The notes under the pieces were generated by a model. It was not told the origin of the DNA, did no database searches, and saw nothing but the letters and a program-made list of their open reading frames with translations. Source: UBA1535 sp002323775 (GTDB lineage: Bacteria; Bacillota; Clostridia; Tissierellales; Sedimentibacteraceae). Taken from it: a stretch of 25,528 nt of DNA. Each line of letters starts with the position of its first letter. Positions within the stretch are counted from its first letter, which is position 1. The stretch lies in NCBI GenBank assembly GCA_031993545.1, contig DAMAHZ010000047.1:1-25528 (forward strand), read 5' to 3'. The position numbers and the translations under genes were made by a program. This document shows, in pieces, positions 7,857-16,160 of this stretch.

Positions 7857-7931
7857 TACTATCCCTTCGATATAAACACCACTATTCTTGGATATTCCGT
7901 CTCTAACAATTCCTCTTTATATTAACTGTTC

Positions 7932-8414
7932 TTATACTGAAAACTCCATAATGATGCTTTGCTCATCATACTTTCCTTCACTCACTTTGGATGCGTATTT
8001 ATCAGTAAATTTTTTCCAAAAGTTTATTGCTCTTGTGTTTTTATTTAGCACCGTTAAACAATACTTACCTGTATATTCATCTATCAATTGTTTACATACT
8101 TCTTCTGCAACATTTTTACCCCTAAAGGAATTCAGAACAAAAAATTCTTGTATACAATAATCACATCCGGATTTAACATATGGCGGTCTAGTTAAAACAA
8201 TAACTCCGACTGCTTTATCATTTCTCATAAGCACATAAGGAATTATGTTTTCATCTTCATTAAAATAACATTCTACAGCTTGTTTATCATAATATCCTTC
8301 ATCGTCAACCTCTATTAAATCATCACAATAAGGTGCTAAATCGTTATGATACATGTTAAATAAGTTCCTATATAGCTCTTTGTCCTTAACGCCTGCAATT
8401 CTTAAGTTAATCAT
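7932..8414 (-). CDS. GNAT family N-acetyltransferase
   Basis: This 160-residue acetyltransferase has core strands AVGVIVLTRPPY and IQEFFVLNSFRGKNVAEEV (motif A, R-G-K-N-V-A). NTRAINFWKKF is the motif B segment. The N-terminal half, rich in acidic residues (YCDDLIEVDDEGYYD), resembles YokL/PhnO-like GNATs. The start at ATG 8414 follows AGGATGATAACATA. It stands between two genes on the same strand with gaps of about 75 bases each side that hold nothing else recognisable. Confidence 0.85.
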   Translation of the reverse strand: MINLRIAGVKDKELYRNLFNMYHNDLAPYCDDLIEVDDEGYYDKQAVECYFNEDENIIPYVLMRNDKAVGVIVLTRPPYVKSGCDYCIQEFFVLNSFRGKNVAEEVCKQLIDEYTGKYCLTVLNKNTRAINFWKKFTDKYASKVSEGKYDEQSIIMEFSV

Positions 8415-8489
8415 TATGTTATCATCCTTTTTTATAATTTCTATCTTTTAATCTACTTTGTACATTCAGCTCTATACTTTATAATAATA

Positions 8490-9335
8490 TTAATTTAAGT
8501 ACGAGTTTATTTTCTTTTCTAATTTGACTATCGTTTTTAATATCTCATCATTGTTTCCTAGATGTAATAGTCTAAAATACAGGCTGCGTATTAAATTCTT
8601 AATATTAACCTTAGCTTTAAATCTAGTCATTCTGTTTTTTATTTCAGTAACTTTGCTAAGCCCTTCTATCCAATTGCATATGTATTGGTCGCTTAACAGC
8701 TTGTCTGATATTATGTCGCTATATATTATTACAACTATTCTTTCATCTTCTTCTGAATTAAAAACTTCTTTTCCTTCAAGCATCTTATTTTCTATAGTAG
8801 TCATTATCTCTTTGTATATATCTTCATTAATTTCCTTACAATTTATTAAGGCATGCACTCCATCAGCGGCGTGTGCTATAGCGTGAATCCATCCTTTTTC
8901 TTTATCATATCCACGCAAATCTTTTTCTTCATTAATAAATTTAAGCAAGCAATCTTTAGTCTTTAAAATCATTTCCTTATCTAAAAATTCTTTATCTAAA
9001 TGACGACATAAAATTGGATCTATCAAAAGTATAGAAAAACTTCTTCTTAAAACTGAATCATCATTTTCACTTCCAATATTATAAAAAGCAAAATCATCAC
9101 TTAATATAGTATTTAATAAGCTTTTTAATTCTTCATCAGTAAAATAGCATTTTCTTTCAATCCAATTAGCTAAATTAGAGTATATCAACTCGTCTCTTAA
9201 TTCCGGGTCATTATCACCAATATATTTAAGCATTAAATTGACATAATCATTGATATTTTCACACTCTCCAAGATTATATTCATTATCTTTAATTCTTCTT
9301 AAATCTAGTTTTAGTTGCTCTTTTTCATTATACAT
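8490..9335 (-). CDS. DUF2785 domain protein
   Basis: This 281-residue, largely helical protein matches the DUF2785 family pattern that I recognise: DPELRDELIYSNLANWI near residue 39, NDDSVLRRSFSILLI near 90, and RGYDKEKGWIHAIAHAADGV near 140. The function of the family is unknown; the histidines in GWIHAIAHAADG could bind metal, which is inference. There is no signal peptide or membrane segment, so it is probably cytoplasmic. A GGGTGG site lies before ATG 9335. About 97 bases separate it from the hydrolase gene downstream. Confidence 0.82.
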   Translation of the reverse strand: MYNEKEQLKLDLRRIKDNEYNLGECENINDYVNLMLKYIGDNDPELRDELIYSNLANWIERKCYFTDEELKSLLNTILSDDFAFYNIGSENDDSVLRRSFSILLIDPILCRHLDKEFLDKEMILKTKDCLLKFINEEKDLRGYDKEKGWIHAIAHAADGVHALINCKEINEDIYKEIMTTIENKMLEGKEVFNSEEDERIVVIIYSDIISDKLLSDQYICNWIEGLSKVTEIKNRMTRFKAKVNIKNLIRSLYFRLLHLGNNDEILKTIVKLEKKINSYLN

Positions 9336-9432
9336 TTTTTTATACCACCCTATTCCACAGAATTATGTATTGCTTCGACTTGTTCTATTATTATTTTAAT
9401 AATATATTTTTATAGTCTGATAAAAGTTATGC

Positions 9433-10608
9433 TTATTCCTTAATCTCTCCGTCAGCATTTATTTCCTTTAATTTTGAATATGTATTTTCATATTTTATAA
9501 AATTTTTATATTCATTAATACTGTTATATAAAAATTCATTCAAAAATTTCAAAGTAGCTGTGCTAATAATTTCATAAGCAATTTTTAATGATATTTTTCC
9601 TCCAAAACACTCCTCATATTGTTGATTTGATAAAATTGGTATATCACAAAAAGTCATATGCTTGGTATTCTCTATTTTTACAAATGATTTATAAGCATCG
9701 ATAAATTCATAAAGAGCTTTTTGTGTTTTGCTTATTTCTGATGCTATCTCAATCTGTTCTTTAATCAATTCTTCTGCTAAATCCCTATCTTCAAGGTCCT
9801 TATACCAACTATGACATTCTTCTTCTCTTAAGCTTTGTGATGAGGCATGCCTCTTGAAAAGCATATGTGGTGTTTTAGATTTCTGCCCTCTATTCACTCT
9901 TTCTAAAACAGTACTATGGTGTAAACAGCCTTCAAGTAAAACAACAGCTTTTACTCTTTCGTCATCGGCAGCTGCTTCAAAGCAGGCTTGAGACCCTAAA
10001 GAAAATCCGATAAGACCAATTTTATTTAAAAGTAATTTATTTTCTAAAAGCTCATCGTTTTTATCAATATATTCAAGATAATCCATTAAAAACAAAATAT
10101 CCTTTTTTCTGATATCTATTAACTCTCTCCATATATCTTTTGAATTAGATGAAAAATTACTTAATTCCTCGAGCATCTCAACAACTTCTCCATTAGGCAT
10201 AATTGTAAAATCAGTTTCATAAGGAGACCCCAATGTAATTACAATATAGCCATGTTCAACAAGCTTTTCTATGATAAATACTGTTGAATCTCTATCACAG
10301 CTAAATCCTGGTGAATAAATTACAACCGGATACTTGTCATTAACATTTTTAATTGGAGCATTAATAAAAATATTAGTGCTTAACTCATTAATATATTGCT
10401 TTAACTCATCTGACTTTGCCGACTCCTGAACAAATCTCTCAGCATTTGGCTCATACAAATCTTTGTACAAAGCACTACTACCTTTGCAGCACGCTTCGTC
10501 TGCCAGATAAAATATACTCATAATTAAGGTTCTATTTTCATCTGTACAATTAAAAATTTCTTTTCTACTATTATCTTTAATGACTCTCACTACTCTACCG
10601 ATTTTCAT
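9433..10608 (-). CDS. Alpha/beta hydrolase, platelet-activating-factor acetylhydrolase-like
   Basis: This 391-residue protein has an alpha/beta-hydrolase core beginning with YPVVIYSPGFSCDRDS (oxyanion region, residues 93-108). It continues with the nucleophile elbow GFSLGS (Ser203) and a histidine in KHMTFCD near residue 317. The layout matches bacterial PAF-acetylhydrolase/dienelactone-hydrolase-like esterases, in which a GxSxG serine attacks an ester. The acidic residue after strand 6 would be in LLEGCLH, glutamate rather than aspartate, which is unusual. There is no signal peptide. AAAAAGGAA lies before ATG 10608. A 26-codon open frame ends five bases upstream (see separate entry). Confidence 0.83.
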   Translation of the reverse strand: MKIGRVVRVIKDNSRKEIFNCTDENRTLIMSIFYLADEACCKGSSALYKDLYEPNAERFVQESAKSDELKQYINELSTNIFINAPIKNVNDKYPVVIYSPGFSCDRDSTVFIIEKLVEHGYIVITLGSPYETDFTIMPNGEVVEMLEELSNFSSNSKDIWRELIDIRKKDILFLMDYLEYIDKNDELLENKLLLNKIGLIGFSLGSQACFEAAADDERVKAVVLLEGCLHHSTVLERVNRGQKSKTPHMLFKRHASSQSLREEECHSWYKDLEDRDLAEELIKEQIEIASEISKTQKALYEFIDAYKSFVKIENTKHMTFCDIPILSNQQYEECFGGKISLKIAYEIISTATLKFLNEFLYNSINEYKNFIKYENTYSKLKEINADGEIKE

Positions 10609-10613
10609 ATGTA

Positions 10614-10694
10614 TTATTCCTTTTTATTTATTCTATAATAGAAGCTTGTTGCTGGTCTTTTGACTTTACTCATTCTTATCTTTTTACTTCTCAT
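10614..10694 (-). other. Upstream open frame and possible promoter before the hydrolase
   Basis: The 174-base gap between the hydrolase and the next GNAT gene holds a frame of 26 basic residues starting MRSKKIRMSKVKR and ending five bases before the hydrolase ATG. The Shine-Dalgarno site of the hydrolase lies inside its last codons. It has no clear site of its own. A TATAAT (10696-10701, minus strand) sits right at its first ATG, with TTACCT 17 bases further upstream as a weak -35. If that promoter is used, the frame would be only partly transcribed. Confidence 0.3.
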
Positions 10695-10782
10695 AATTAT
10701 ATTTTAAATCCTATTTTTAGGTAATTTTACTTTTCTATATTCTTTAGTTTTGCTAAAACATATATCTATTCTGTCGTGTAAT

Positions 10783-11226
10783 TTATTTTGCCATAATAAT
10801 TAAATCGCCTAATACTTCAAAACCATTATGCTTATAAAATTTTTCAGAAGGATAGTCTCTTTCTGTTAATAAAATTATAGCGTTCATCCCTGATTGATTA
10901 ATATCTTTTTCTATTTCTTTTAAAAATCTGCTTCCAATTCCTTTTCCTTGCAATTCATAGCTAACGCAAAATTCATCAATATAGTATTCCATACCTTTTA
11001 TCCATGGTTTCTTCATACCGATGCTTAACGCTACAATTTTTTCATCTAAAATTCCTACATAACCACAAAAATAATTGTTTTCAAAATGGTTTTTGAAGAA
11101 ATTTACTACTTGATCTCTTGATTCGTATACATCATACCACGGTTCTTTAGTAAAGGTGTTAATATATAAATCAATACATTCATCAATCATATTGCTTTCC
11201 ATCTTTAAAATTTTAAAATTTTCCAT
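10783..11226 (-). CDS. GNAT family N-acetyltransferase, AAC(6')-like
   Basis: This 147-residue single-domain acetyltransferase has IDEFCVSYELQGKGIGSRFL as motif A (Q-G-K-G-I-G), followed by AIILLTERDYPSEKFYKHNG. The aspartate-rich N-terminus (FTKEPWYDVYES) and overall length resemble AAC(6')-type and related antibiotic-acetylating GNATs. That resemblance is general and the substrate is inferred only loosely. Start ATG 11226 follows AAAGAGAG. Confidence 0.86.
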   Translation of the reverse strand: MENFKILKMESNMIDECIDLYINTFTKEPWYDVYESRDQVVNFFKNHFENNYFCGYVGILDEKIVALSIGMKKPWIKGMEYYIDEFCVSYELQGKGIGSRFLKEIEKDINQSGMNAIILLTERDYPSEKFYKHNGFEVLGDLIIMAK

Positions 11227-11290
11227 TTAATTTCTCTCTTTCATATATATTAATTTCTAATTCTATCCCCACGATTTTACGGATTTTATA

Positions 11291-11854
11291 TTAATAATGT
11301 CCTATTATAGGTTTATCCTTTGTTTTATGCTTACGACCGGAATCGTACTTTTGCCAATATACTCTTTTTTCGTTGTATCTGCTTCTGCCCTCTTTTTCTT
11401 CTGCGGGATGTCCGATATAAATTATAGATAAGGGAATTACATAATCAGGTATATCCAGTAGTTTTCTAACAGGTCTTATATTGCTTTCTATCGGATATAC
11501 TCCAATCCATACAGTTCCAAGACCTATATCTGTAGCCGCCAAGAGCATATTTTCTATAGCGGCACTGCAATCACAAACCCACATATCTTTTCCCTGTCCC
11601 TTAAATGCTAAGTCCATATTTCCGCATACAACAACAGCGCAAGGAGCATTATAACGTGCGAAAATAAATTTTTCTTTTAGTTTTTCCATTATTTCAGTTT
11701 CAGTTATAACGATAAATTCCCATGGCTGAACATTTGCTGCCGTTGGCGCTGAAAATGCAGCGTGAAGTAATATATCAACCTGTTCTTCACTCACAGGCTC
11801 GTCAGTAAATTTTCTTATACTTCTTCTTTTATAAATTGCTTCTAATGTATTCAA
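11291..11854 (-). CDS. Nitroreductase family FMN oxidoreductase
   Basis: This 187-residue protein carries the nitroreductase signature: RRSIRKF near the N-terminus (FMN phosphate binding), APTAANVQPWEFIVI (flavin and dimer contact), ENMLLAATDIGLGTVWIG, and the C-terminal IYIGHPAEE. Such enzymes reduce nitro groups, quinones or enones with NAD(P)H as homodimers in the cytoplasm. The start is TTG 11854, chosen because AGGGGGTG precedes it by four bases and no ATG fits. Homologous enzymes activate metronidazole-type drugs or detoxify nitroaromatics. Confidence 0.92.
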   Translation of the reverse strand: MNTLEAIYKRRSIRKFTDEPVSEEQVDILLHAAFSAPTAANVQPWEFIVITETEIMEKLKEKFIFARYNAPCAVVVCGNMDLAFKGQGKDMWVCDCSAAIENMLLAATDIGLGTVWIGVYPIESNIRPVRKLLDIPDYVIPLSIIYIGHPAEEKEGRSRYNEKRVYWQKYDSGRKHKTKDKPIIGHY

Positions 11855-11879
11855 TCGGCACCCCCTTAATCATATATTT

Positions 11880-12365
11880 CTACGACAATTGAGCTAATAT
11901 GTAATTATTATCACCCGTTGTGCCTATATTGTTAAATCCAAAGAATTCATACAAAGATAAGGCATTCTTATTCTTCATATGACACTCTAATGCTATAGGT
12001 AAAGGTTTTTCATATTGCTGTTCTTTTATCCTTTCAATCGCAAGTTTTAACGCACGTTTGCCAATACCTTGGTTTTGATAATTTTTATCAATCAAAAACC
12101 CTAATATTCTATATACATATTCGTATCTTCTAAGCACTTCTGGTTCATGCTCAGCTACAGGAGCTATCCCAATTAAAATTAAGCCTACCGGCACATTATC
12201 ACTGTATATTGCAGATAAAAATCCCGGATACCCCTCGTTAATGCCCACGTAAGCCATAGCAATTGTGTGAGCAGCTTTTTCAACAAATTTTCTTTGGCTA
12301 AATTTTGATTTAATACTTAAAATTTGATTAATATTTTCAAATGTTACATCTTTTAATTCAATCAT
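11880..12365 (-). CDS. GNAT family N-acetyltransferase, polyamine (BltD/PaiA)-like
   Basis: This 161-residue protein starts MIELKDVTFENINQILSI. The mid-region has EYVYRILGFLIDKNYQNQGI with motif A Q-N-Q-G-I-G-K. NKNALSLYEFFGFNNIGTTG is motif B. The layout resembles diamine/spermine acetyltransferases (BltD type), though polyamine use is inference. The frame is open to 12494, but AAAAGGGGAT before ATG 12365 marks the start and avoids overlap with the upstream methyltransferase. Confidence 0.86.
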   Translation of the reverse strand: MIELKDVTFENINQILSIKSKFSQRKFVEKAAHTIAMAYVGINEGYPGFLSAIYSDNVPVGLILIGIAPVAEHEPEVLRRYEYVYRILGFLIDKNYQNQGIGKRALKLAIERIKEQQYEKPLPIALECHMKNKNALSLYEFFGFNNIGTTGDNNYILAQLS

Positions 12366-12414
12366 TTTATATCCCCTTTTTATAATTTTCAGTAAGTTTA
12401 ACATGGAAAAGTAT

Positions 12415-13248
12415 TTACACTTTTCTGGCAACAGCACATAAAACTTTACTGTCATCAGAATATTTTTCACCCACAACATTGCTGTATAGTTCAACGTTCC
12501 AGTTACCCACCGCTTTTAGCTCTGATAATATATCATCACATGTAAACATATGCTCCCATATGTTATAGAATTTAAGCTCGTCTTCTGTTAAAACAATTGA
12601 TTGATTTAAAACTGTATTATTTTCATATCTGTAAAATGATTCTAAGAGTCCATGTGGTTTTTTACACCAAAAGCCTCCATTGTTAGAATAACTCCAGTTT
12701 TTATACTCTTTTTTACCTTCATGCTCTAAAGGAGTGAATACATCAAGAATTAAAATTCCATCAAGCTTTAACATAGAATATATTTTTTTAAGCAATAGTC
12801 TGCGGTTTTTATCCGATAGTACTCCAAAGTCGCAGTAAATCAAAGTTATTACATCAAATTTTTCTTCTAAATCAAGCTCTAAATAGTCTTGGCAGATATA
12901 TGTAATATCTAAATTTTCTTTTTTTGCACTTTCTATGGCATAATTTACAGACCTTTCTGAAAAATCAACTCCTGTAACATCATAGCCTTTGCGTTTTAAT
13001 AATTCTGTGTATATTCCCGGACCGCATCCGAGGTCAAGCAGCTTGTTTTTTAGTGATGGCGAAGCAATGCTGCTAATCCATTCAACTGAATTTATAACAA
13101 AATCATATTTTCTGGTTGCGGCTTCCCAGTCTTTATTTAGATGAGCCTCAAGCATCCCTTTTGAAATATGCTCGTCATTCCAGAATTTATCTGACGACAA
13201 TTCATATAACTGAGGTCTTTGCATAAGTTTTAATAATTGTTTGTTCAA
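12415..13248 (-). CDS. Class I SAM-dependent methyltransferase
   Basis: This is a 277-residue protein. Motif I is LLDLGCGPGIYTELL (70-84), strand 2 ends in VTGVDFSERS, and FDVITLIYCDFGVL supplies the motif II/III region, all typical of the Methyltransf_25/11 families. ILDVFTPLEHEG follows the core. The C-terminal part contains a beta-rich insertion (NWSYSNNGGFWCKKPHG) seen in small-molecule methyltransferases. The start is TTG 13248 with AGGAG nine bases upstream. A hairpin of seven base pairs overlaps its stop (12406-12425). The substrate is unknown. Confidence 0.88.
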   Translation of the reverse strand: MNKQLLKLMQRPQLYELSSDKFWNDEHISKGMLEAHLNKDWEAATRKYDFVINSVEWISSIASPSLKNKLLDLGCGPGIYTELLKRKGYDVTGVDFSERSVNYAIESAKKENLDITYICQDYLELDLEEKFDVITLIYCDFGVLSDKNRRLLLKKIYSMLKLDGILILDVFTPLEHEGKKEYKNWSYSNNGGFWCKKPHGLLESFYRYENNTVLNQSIVLTEDELKFYNIWEHMFTCDDILSELKAVGNWNVELYSNVVGEKYSDDSKVLCAVARKV

Positions 13249-13282
13249 TTCCTATATCTCCTAATCTTTATACATCAATTGT

Positions 13283-14269
13283 TTAATCATCAATTTCCAG
13301 CACAGGCGGAAATGTTAATATACCTAAGTTTTCAGTATTTAATTTTGCTTCTTGAAGGTACTTAGCTATTAAATTATCACTTTTATCTATTACTTTAATC
13401 ATAAAAGCATTGTTAGTACTTATTTTTTCTTCTGCTTTTAAATATTCATTATTTTTAAGTAGTTTTGACGCATTTTCAAAAGATAATGATAATATAACAT
13501 CACCTTTTGTACGTTTAAGGTTTTCTTTCATTAGGTATGCAATTATTTTTTCGGCGTTATCCTCTGTTGTCAATAATTCCTTTACTTCCAAAGGATATGT
13601 ATTTCTATATCTTACATAAGCCAACAGGGTGTTGTCTTTATATATCATTGACGAACGATAAATCAGCGAGTGATTAAACCATTGGCTGATAGTGTCACCC
13701 GGATACAAGGCTAATCTGTCATCTTTATGAAGGTTGTTCCATTGCTTCGTTATCCATTCTAAATCCGTGTTTTTAATTGACCTCTCAGTTATATTTTCTG
13801 TGCTTATGTTTTCTGCATCTATGGAAACATGCACTCCTGATACTGCAAACGTCTTATTTTCATATCCAAATTTCGGATAATAATTCTCATGTCCACATAA
13901 CAACGCTACTGAAACGCCTTTATCCTGAAGTCTTTTATGACCTTCCTCGATAAGCATTTTTCCTATACCCTGCTTTTGAAGCTTGGTATCAACGCATATC
14001 GGTGCTAAAAATGCACCCATTCTTTTTTCTTTCATCACAATTAATGGAAACATTGAAAACAAAGCGTGTCCTACTATATGTCCATCAAGCTCGGCAACAA
14101 TTGACAAGTCCTTGTCATAATATTGACTATGACGTAAAGCAGATACTATGAGTGGTTCTGCTTTATAGTTTCTTGGATGCCATTCATTGAATGAATTATA
14201 ATTCAAATTTACTATACTGTTGTAATCTTCTAATTTTTCACTTCTAATATTAATATTAATTGTTATCAC
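13283..14269 (-). CDS. Two-domain GNAT acetyltransferase with doubtful start codon
   Basis: This is a 328-residue protein. Residues 5-150 are a YhbS-like GNAT domain: APICVDTKLQKQGIGKMLIE is motif A (Q-K-Q-G-I-G-K) and ENYYPKFGYEN the substrate-side segment. The remaining 170 residues (including RSSMIYKDNTLLAYVRYRN) look like a second, divergent GNAT-like or Eis-type domain, which I cannot assign firmly. GTG 14269 is only one base from AGGAGA, too close for good initiation. ATT 14260, ten bases from the site, is better placed and would give a product starting with the NINIRSEK segment. The spacer TGATAACA resembles that before the ATG of the gene at 8414. Confidence 0.82.
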   Translation of the reverse strand: MITININIRSEKLEDYNSIVNLNYNSFNEWHPRNYKAEPLIVSALRHSQYYDKDLSIVAELDGHIVGHALFSMFPLIVMKEKRMGAFLAPICVDTKLQKQGIGKMLIEEGHKRLQDKGVSVALLCGHENYYPKFGYENKTFAVSGVHVSIDAENISTENITERSIKNTDLEWITKQWNNLHKDDRLALYPGDTISQWFNHSLIYRSSMIYKDNTLLAYVRYRNTYPLEVKELLTTEDNAEKIIAYLMKENLKRTKGDVILSLSFENASKLLKNNEYLKAEEKISTNNAFMIKVIDKSDNLIAKYLQEAKLNTENLGILTFPPVLEIDD

Positions 14270-14305
14270 TCTCCTGTTTTTAAAATAATAAACTAATTTA
14301 TTCTG

Positions 14306-14324
14306 ACAATATTGAAAATATTGT
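14306..14324. repeat. Short perfect inverted repeat at gene end
   Basis: ACAATATT-GAA-AATATTGT forms an eight-base-pair hairpin that touches the stop codon of the gene at 14324. No U-tract follows on either strand, so it is unlikely to be an intrinsic terminator, but it may protect the 3' end. Confidence 0.4.
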
Positions 14325-15223
14325 TAAACTCTGCTATAAGTGTTTTCGCTATAAAATGCGTTCACTTCAAATCCATTTTTCAAATACATTTTTTGTGCCT
14401 TTATGTTTACAGAATATACGTATAAATAAGTATCATTGTATTCTTTATTTATAAAAATATCTTTTAGGCAATGATTAAGCATTAAAGTTCCATAGCCCCT
14501 ACCCTTATATTCCGATAATACGGCGATATTGCTTATGTATTCTCCGTCCAATACGTATAGCCCGATTAAGCAATCATCCTTCCACAAAGCACCAAAACCA
14601 TTGTTTTCATCAGCTTTTTTTAGCCATGACACTGTATTTTCGCCTAGCTCGCTTTTTTCACCGCACATTAAATCCTGCTCCATAAAAGAATCCTCTATTA
14701 AATTTAAGTAATTTTGAGCCTCGCTGTTTTCAAATTTTTTAAATGATAATCCCTCATCAAGTTTAAAATTATAAAGCTCGTTAATTTTCTCAGCTGTTTT
14801 ATTCATGCTATATTCAAATCCATAGGAATCCTGTGTGAAGCCATAATTTCTGAAATAATTTACAATTGTATTGTTATAAGCATTTATGTTCAAATATAAA
14901 TCCTTATTGCCTTTCATCAAAATAATTGATTCAATCTTATCATGTACTGGCTTGATGATATTGAAACTATTGATATCTCTTTCAAATGAAATTTGTATAG
15001 CATAGTAATCCTTATCCTCAATAACCGTCATAACTCCTCTGTTGTCCTTATCATCATATATCAAGTATTCCTTTAAAAGCTGCTGTTCGTATGCCTGTTC
15101 AAAAATTTTCTTAGCAGAACGATTAATCTTACTCAACATATATATAGCAAAACTTTTTTCCTGTTTTGTTAATTTAGATGTTTCACAGTTAATCCAATTG
15201 TTGTTACTCACTTTAATCCACAT
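14324..15223 (-). CDS. Tandem double-GNAT protein (N-terminal copy degenerate)
   Basis: This protein is about 300 residues. The C-terminal half is a clear GNAT domain: SNIAVLSEYKGRGYGTLML (motif A K-G-R-G-Y-G) and SVNIKAQKMYLKNGFEVN (motif B). The N-terminal half ends in NAYNNTIVNYFRNYGFTQDS, which is itself a GNAT motif B, but it lacks an evident acetyl-CoA loop. The protein therefore looks like a tandem duplication in which only the second domain binds cofactor. Start choice is uncertain: GTG 15241 lacks a ribosome-binding site, ATG 15223 has AGAGAGG almost touching it, and GTG 15211 has the same site 13 bases away. The upstream GNAT gene ends at 15242, so the two genes nearly abut. Confidence 0.8.
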   Translation of the reverse strand: MWIKVSNNNWINCETSKLTKQEKSFAIYMLSKINRSAKKIFEQAYEQQLLKEYLIYDDKDNRGVMTVIEDKDYYAIQISFERDINSFNIIKPVHDKIESIILMKGNKDLYLNINAYNNTIVNYFRNYGFTQDSYGFEYSMNKTAEKINELYNFKLDEGLSFKKFENSEAQNYLNLIEDSFMEQDLMCGEKSELGENTVSWLKKADENNGFGALWKDDCLIGLYVLDGEYISNIAVLSEYKGRGYGTLMLNHCLKDIFINKEYNDTYLYVYSVNIKAQKMYLKNGFEVNAFYSENTYSRV

Positions 15224-15241
15224 TCCTCTCTTTGTATACAC

Positions 15242-15814
15242 TTATAAGTCAAGATACCAAATAAATTGTATCTGATTCTTACTTTCTTCATCATCATAAT
15301 AAGCATACTCATTTACCATAGATAATACTGCACCTTGTTTATGATAAAATTTACACGCCGGAACATTAACATTCTGGCACTCAATCTTCATTTGCTTATA
15401 TCCCTGAGACTTAGACCACTTCTTGCAAGCATCAAATAAGCCCTGACCAATTCCCTTGTGTTTATATTCCTCTATGACACGAATATCCCAAAGAACGCAT
15501 AAATCTTCTCTTGCTTCAAGCATCCTAACCTCCGGAGTTTTGCATACTATGGTAGCAGCTCCTACAGGCTTATTATCATCAAATGCCATGAAAAACTTCC
15601 AATTTGATATATCAAATTCTTTTTCAAATTCAGACATTATAGCGTGCTTTCCAAAATCAATTGTATATGGTGAAACGGGAACTTCTTTAAATAAAAAACC
15701 CCCTAAACCATTATTAATCTTTTCAATTCTATATTCACTTGTAACATACACCTTCATTGGGATTTCTTCATTATGTCGTAGAAATTCTGATTTTATTGAT
15801 TTATACGTAATCAT
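15242..15814 (-). CDS. GNAT acetyltransferase resembling streptothricin acetyltransferase (Sat)
   Basis: This 190-residue protein has an organisation that follows the Sat/Sat-4 family as I remember it: an N-terminal region with PVSPYTIDF, then LWDIRVIEEYKHKGIGQGLF (motif A K-H-K-G-I-G), then IECQNVNVPACKFYHKQGA, and a C-terminal QFIWYLDL, which parallels the ACKFYH...FWYL pattern of streptothricin acetyltransferases. Those enzymes acetylate the beta-lysine of streptothricin. Activity on streptothricin is an inference; the general GNAT assignment is firm. AAGGAG lies before ATG 15814. Confidence 0.85.
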   Translation of the reverse strand: MITYKSIKSEFLRHNEEIPMKVYVTSEYRIEKINNGLGGFLFKEVPVSPYTIDFGKHAIMSEFEKEFDISNWKFFMAFDDNKPVGAATIVCKTPEVRMLEAREDLCVLWDIRVIEEYKHKGIGQGLFDACKKWSKSQGYKQMKIECQNVNVPACKFYHKQGAVLSMVNEYAYYDDEESKNQIQFIWYLDL

Positions 15815-15874
15815 TGTTGATTCTCCTTAATTATATGTTGATTAAAAATTGTTTTTATTTCAACAATAATTTTT

Positions 15875-16099
15875 CTATTCGTTCTTCTTAATGCTTATTT
15901 CATAATATTTCAGTGCATCTTCATATACTTTATCTACATTTTTTTGCTTTGCTATTCTGCCTTTTTCATTTTTTCTTTTTCTCATTTCTCTGGCAATAAT
16001 GCTTTTATTTAAACTGCCATTCGCCACCTCTTTGTGAGATGCGCCCTCCTCAACTGCTTGTAAAGCTGCATCCAACTCTGATTTTTTATATTTTTTCAT
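15875..16099 (-). CDS. Small helix-turn-helix (Psq-like) protein
   Basis: This basic protein of 74 residues begins MKKYKKSELDAALQAVEEGA. The pattern 'Y....L..AL.AV..G.S...VA' followed by SIIAREMRKRK resembles the pipsqueak-type helix-turn-helix, found in eukaryotic Psq proteins and in some bacterial transposase or resolvase DNA-binding domains. No catalytic domain accompanies it. A lysine-rich tail (KNEKGRIAKQKN) could contact DNA or RNA. A TTG at 16132 would add 11 residues; ATG 16099 has AGAGG about 12 bases upstream, so the start is uncertain. It sits between two GNAT genes and may be a local regulator or a remnant of a mobile element protein. Confidence 0.62.
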   Translation of the reverse strand: MKKYKKSELDAALQAVEEGASHKEVANGSLNKSIIAREMRKRKNEKGRIAKQKNVDKVYEDALKYYEISIKKNE

Positions 16100-16160
16100 A
16101 TAATTAATTACTATCCTCTTATTTAATTGCAAATTTATAACTATATCCTTCTATATTGCC

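Noticed and set aside
8524..8886. Plus-strand open frame of 120 codons
   Set aside because: It lies antisense to the DUF2785 gene; its product is a Ser/Ile/Leu-rich string typical of reverse-strand translation of AT-rich coding DNA.
12406..12425. Hairpin GAAAAGT/ACTTTTC at the end of the methyltransferase gene as a terminator
   Set aside because: The stem is short and AT-rich and no U-tract follows on the minus strand.
15456..15830. Plus-strand open frame of 124 codons
   Set aside because: It is the antisense shadow of the Sat-like GNAT gene, which has clear family motifs and a ribosome-binding site.
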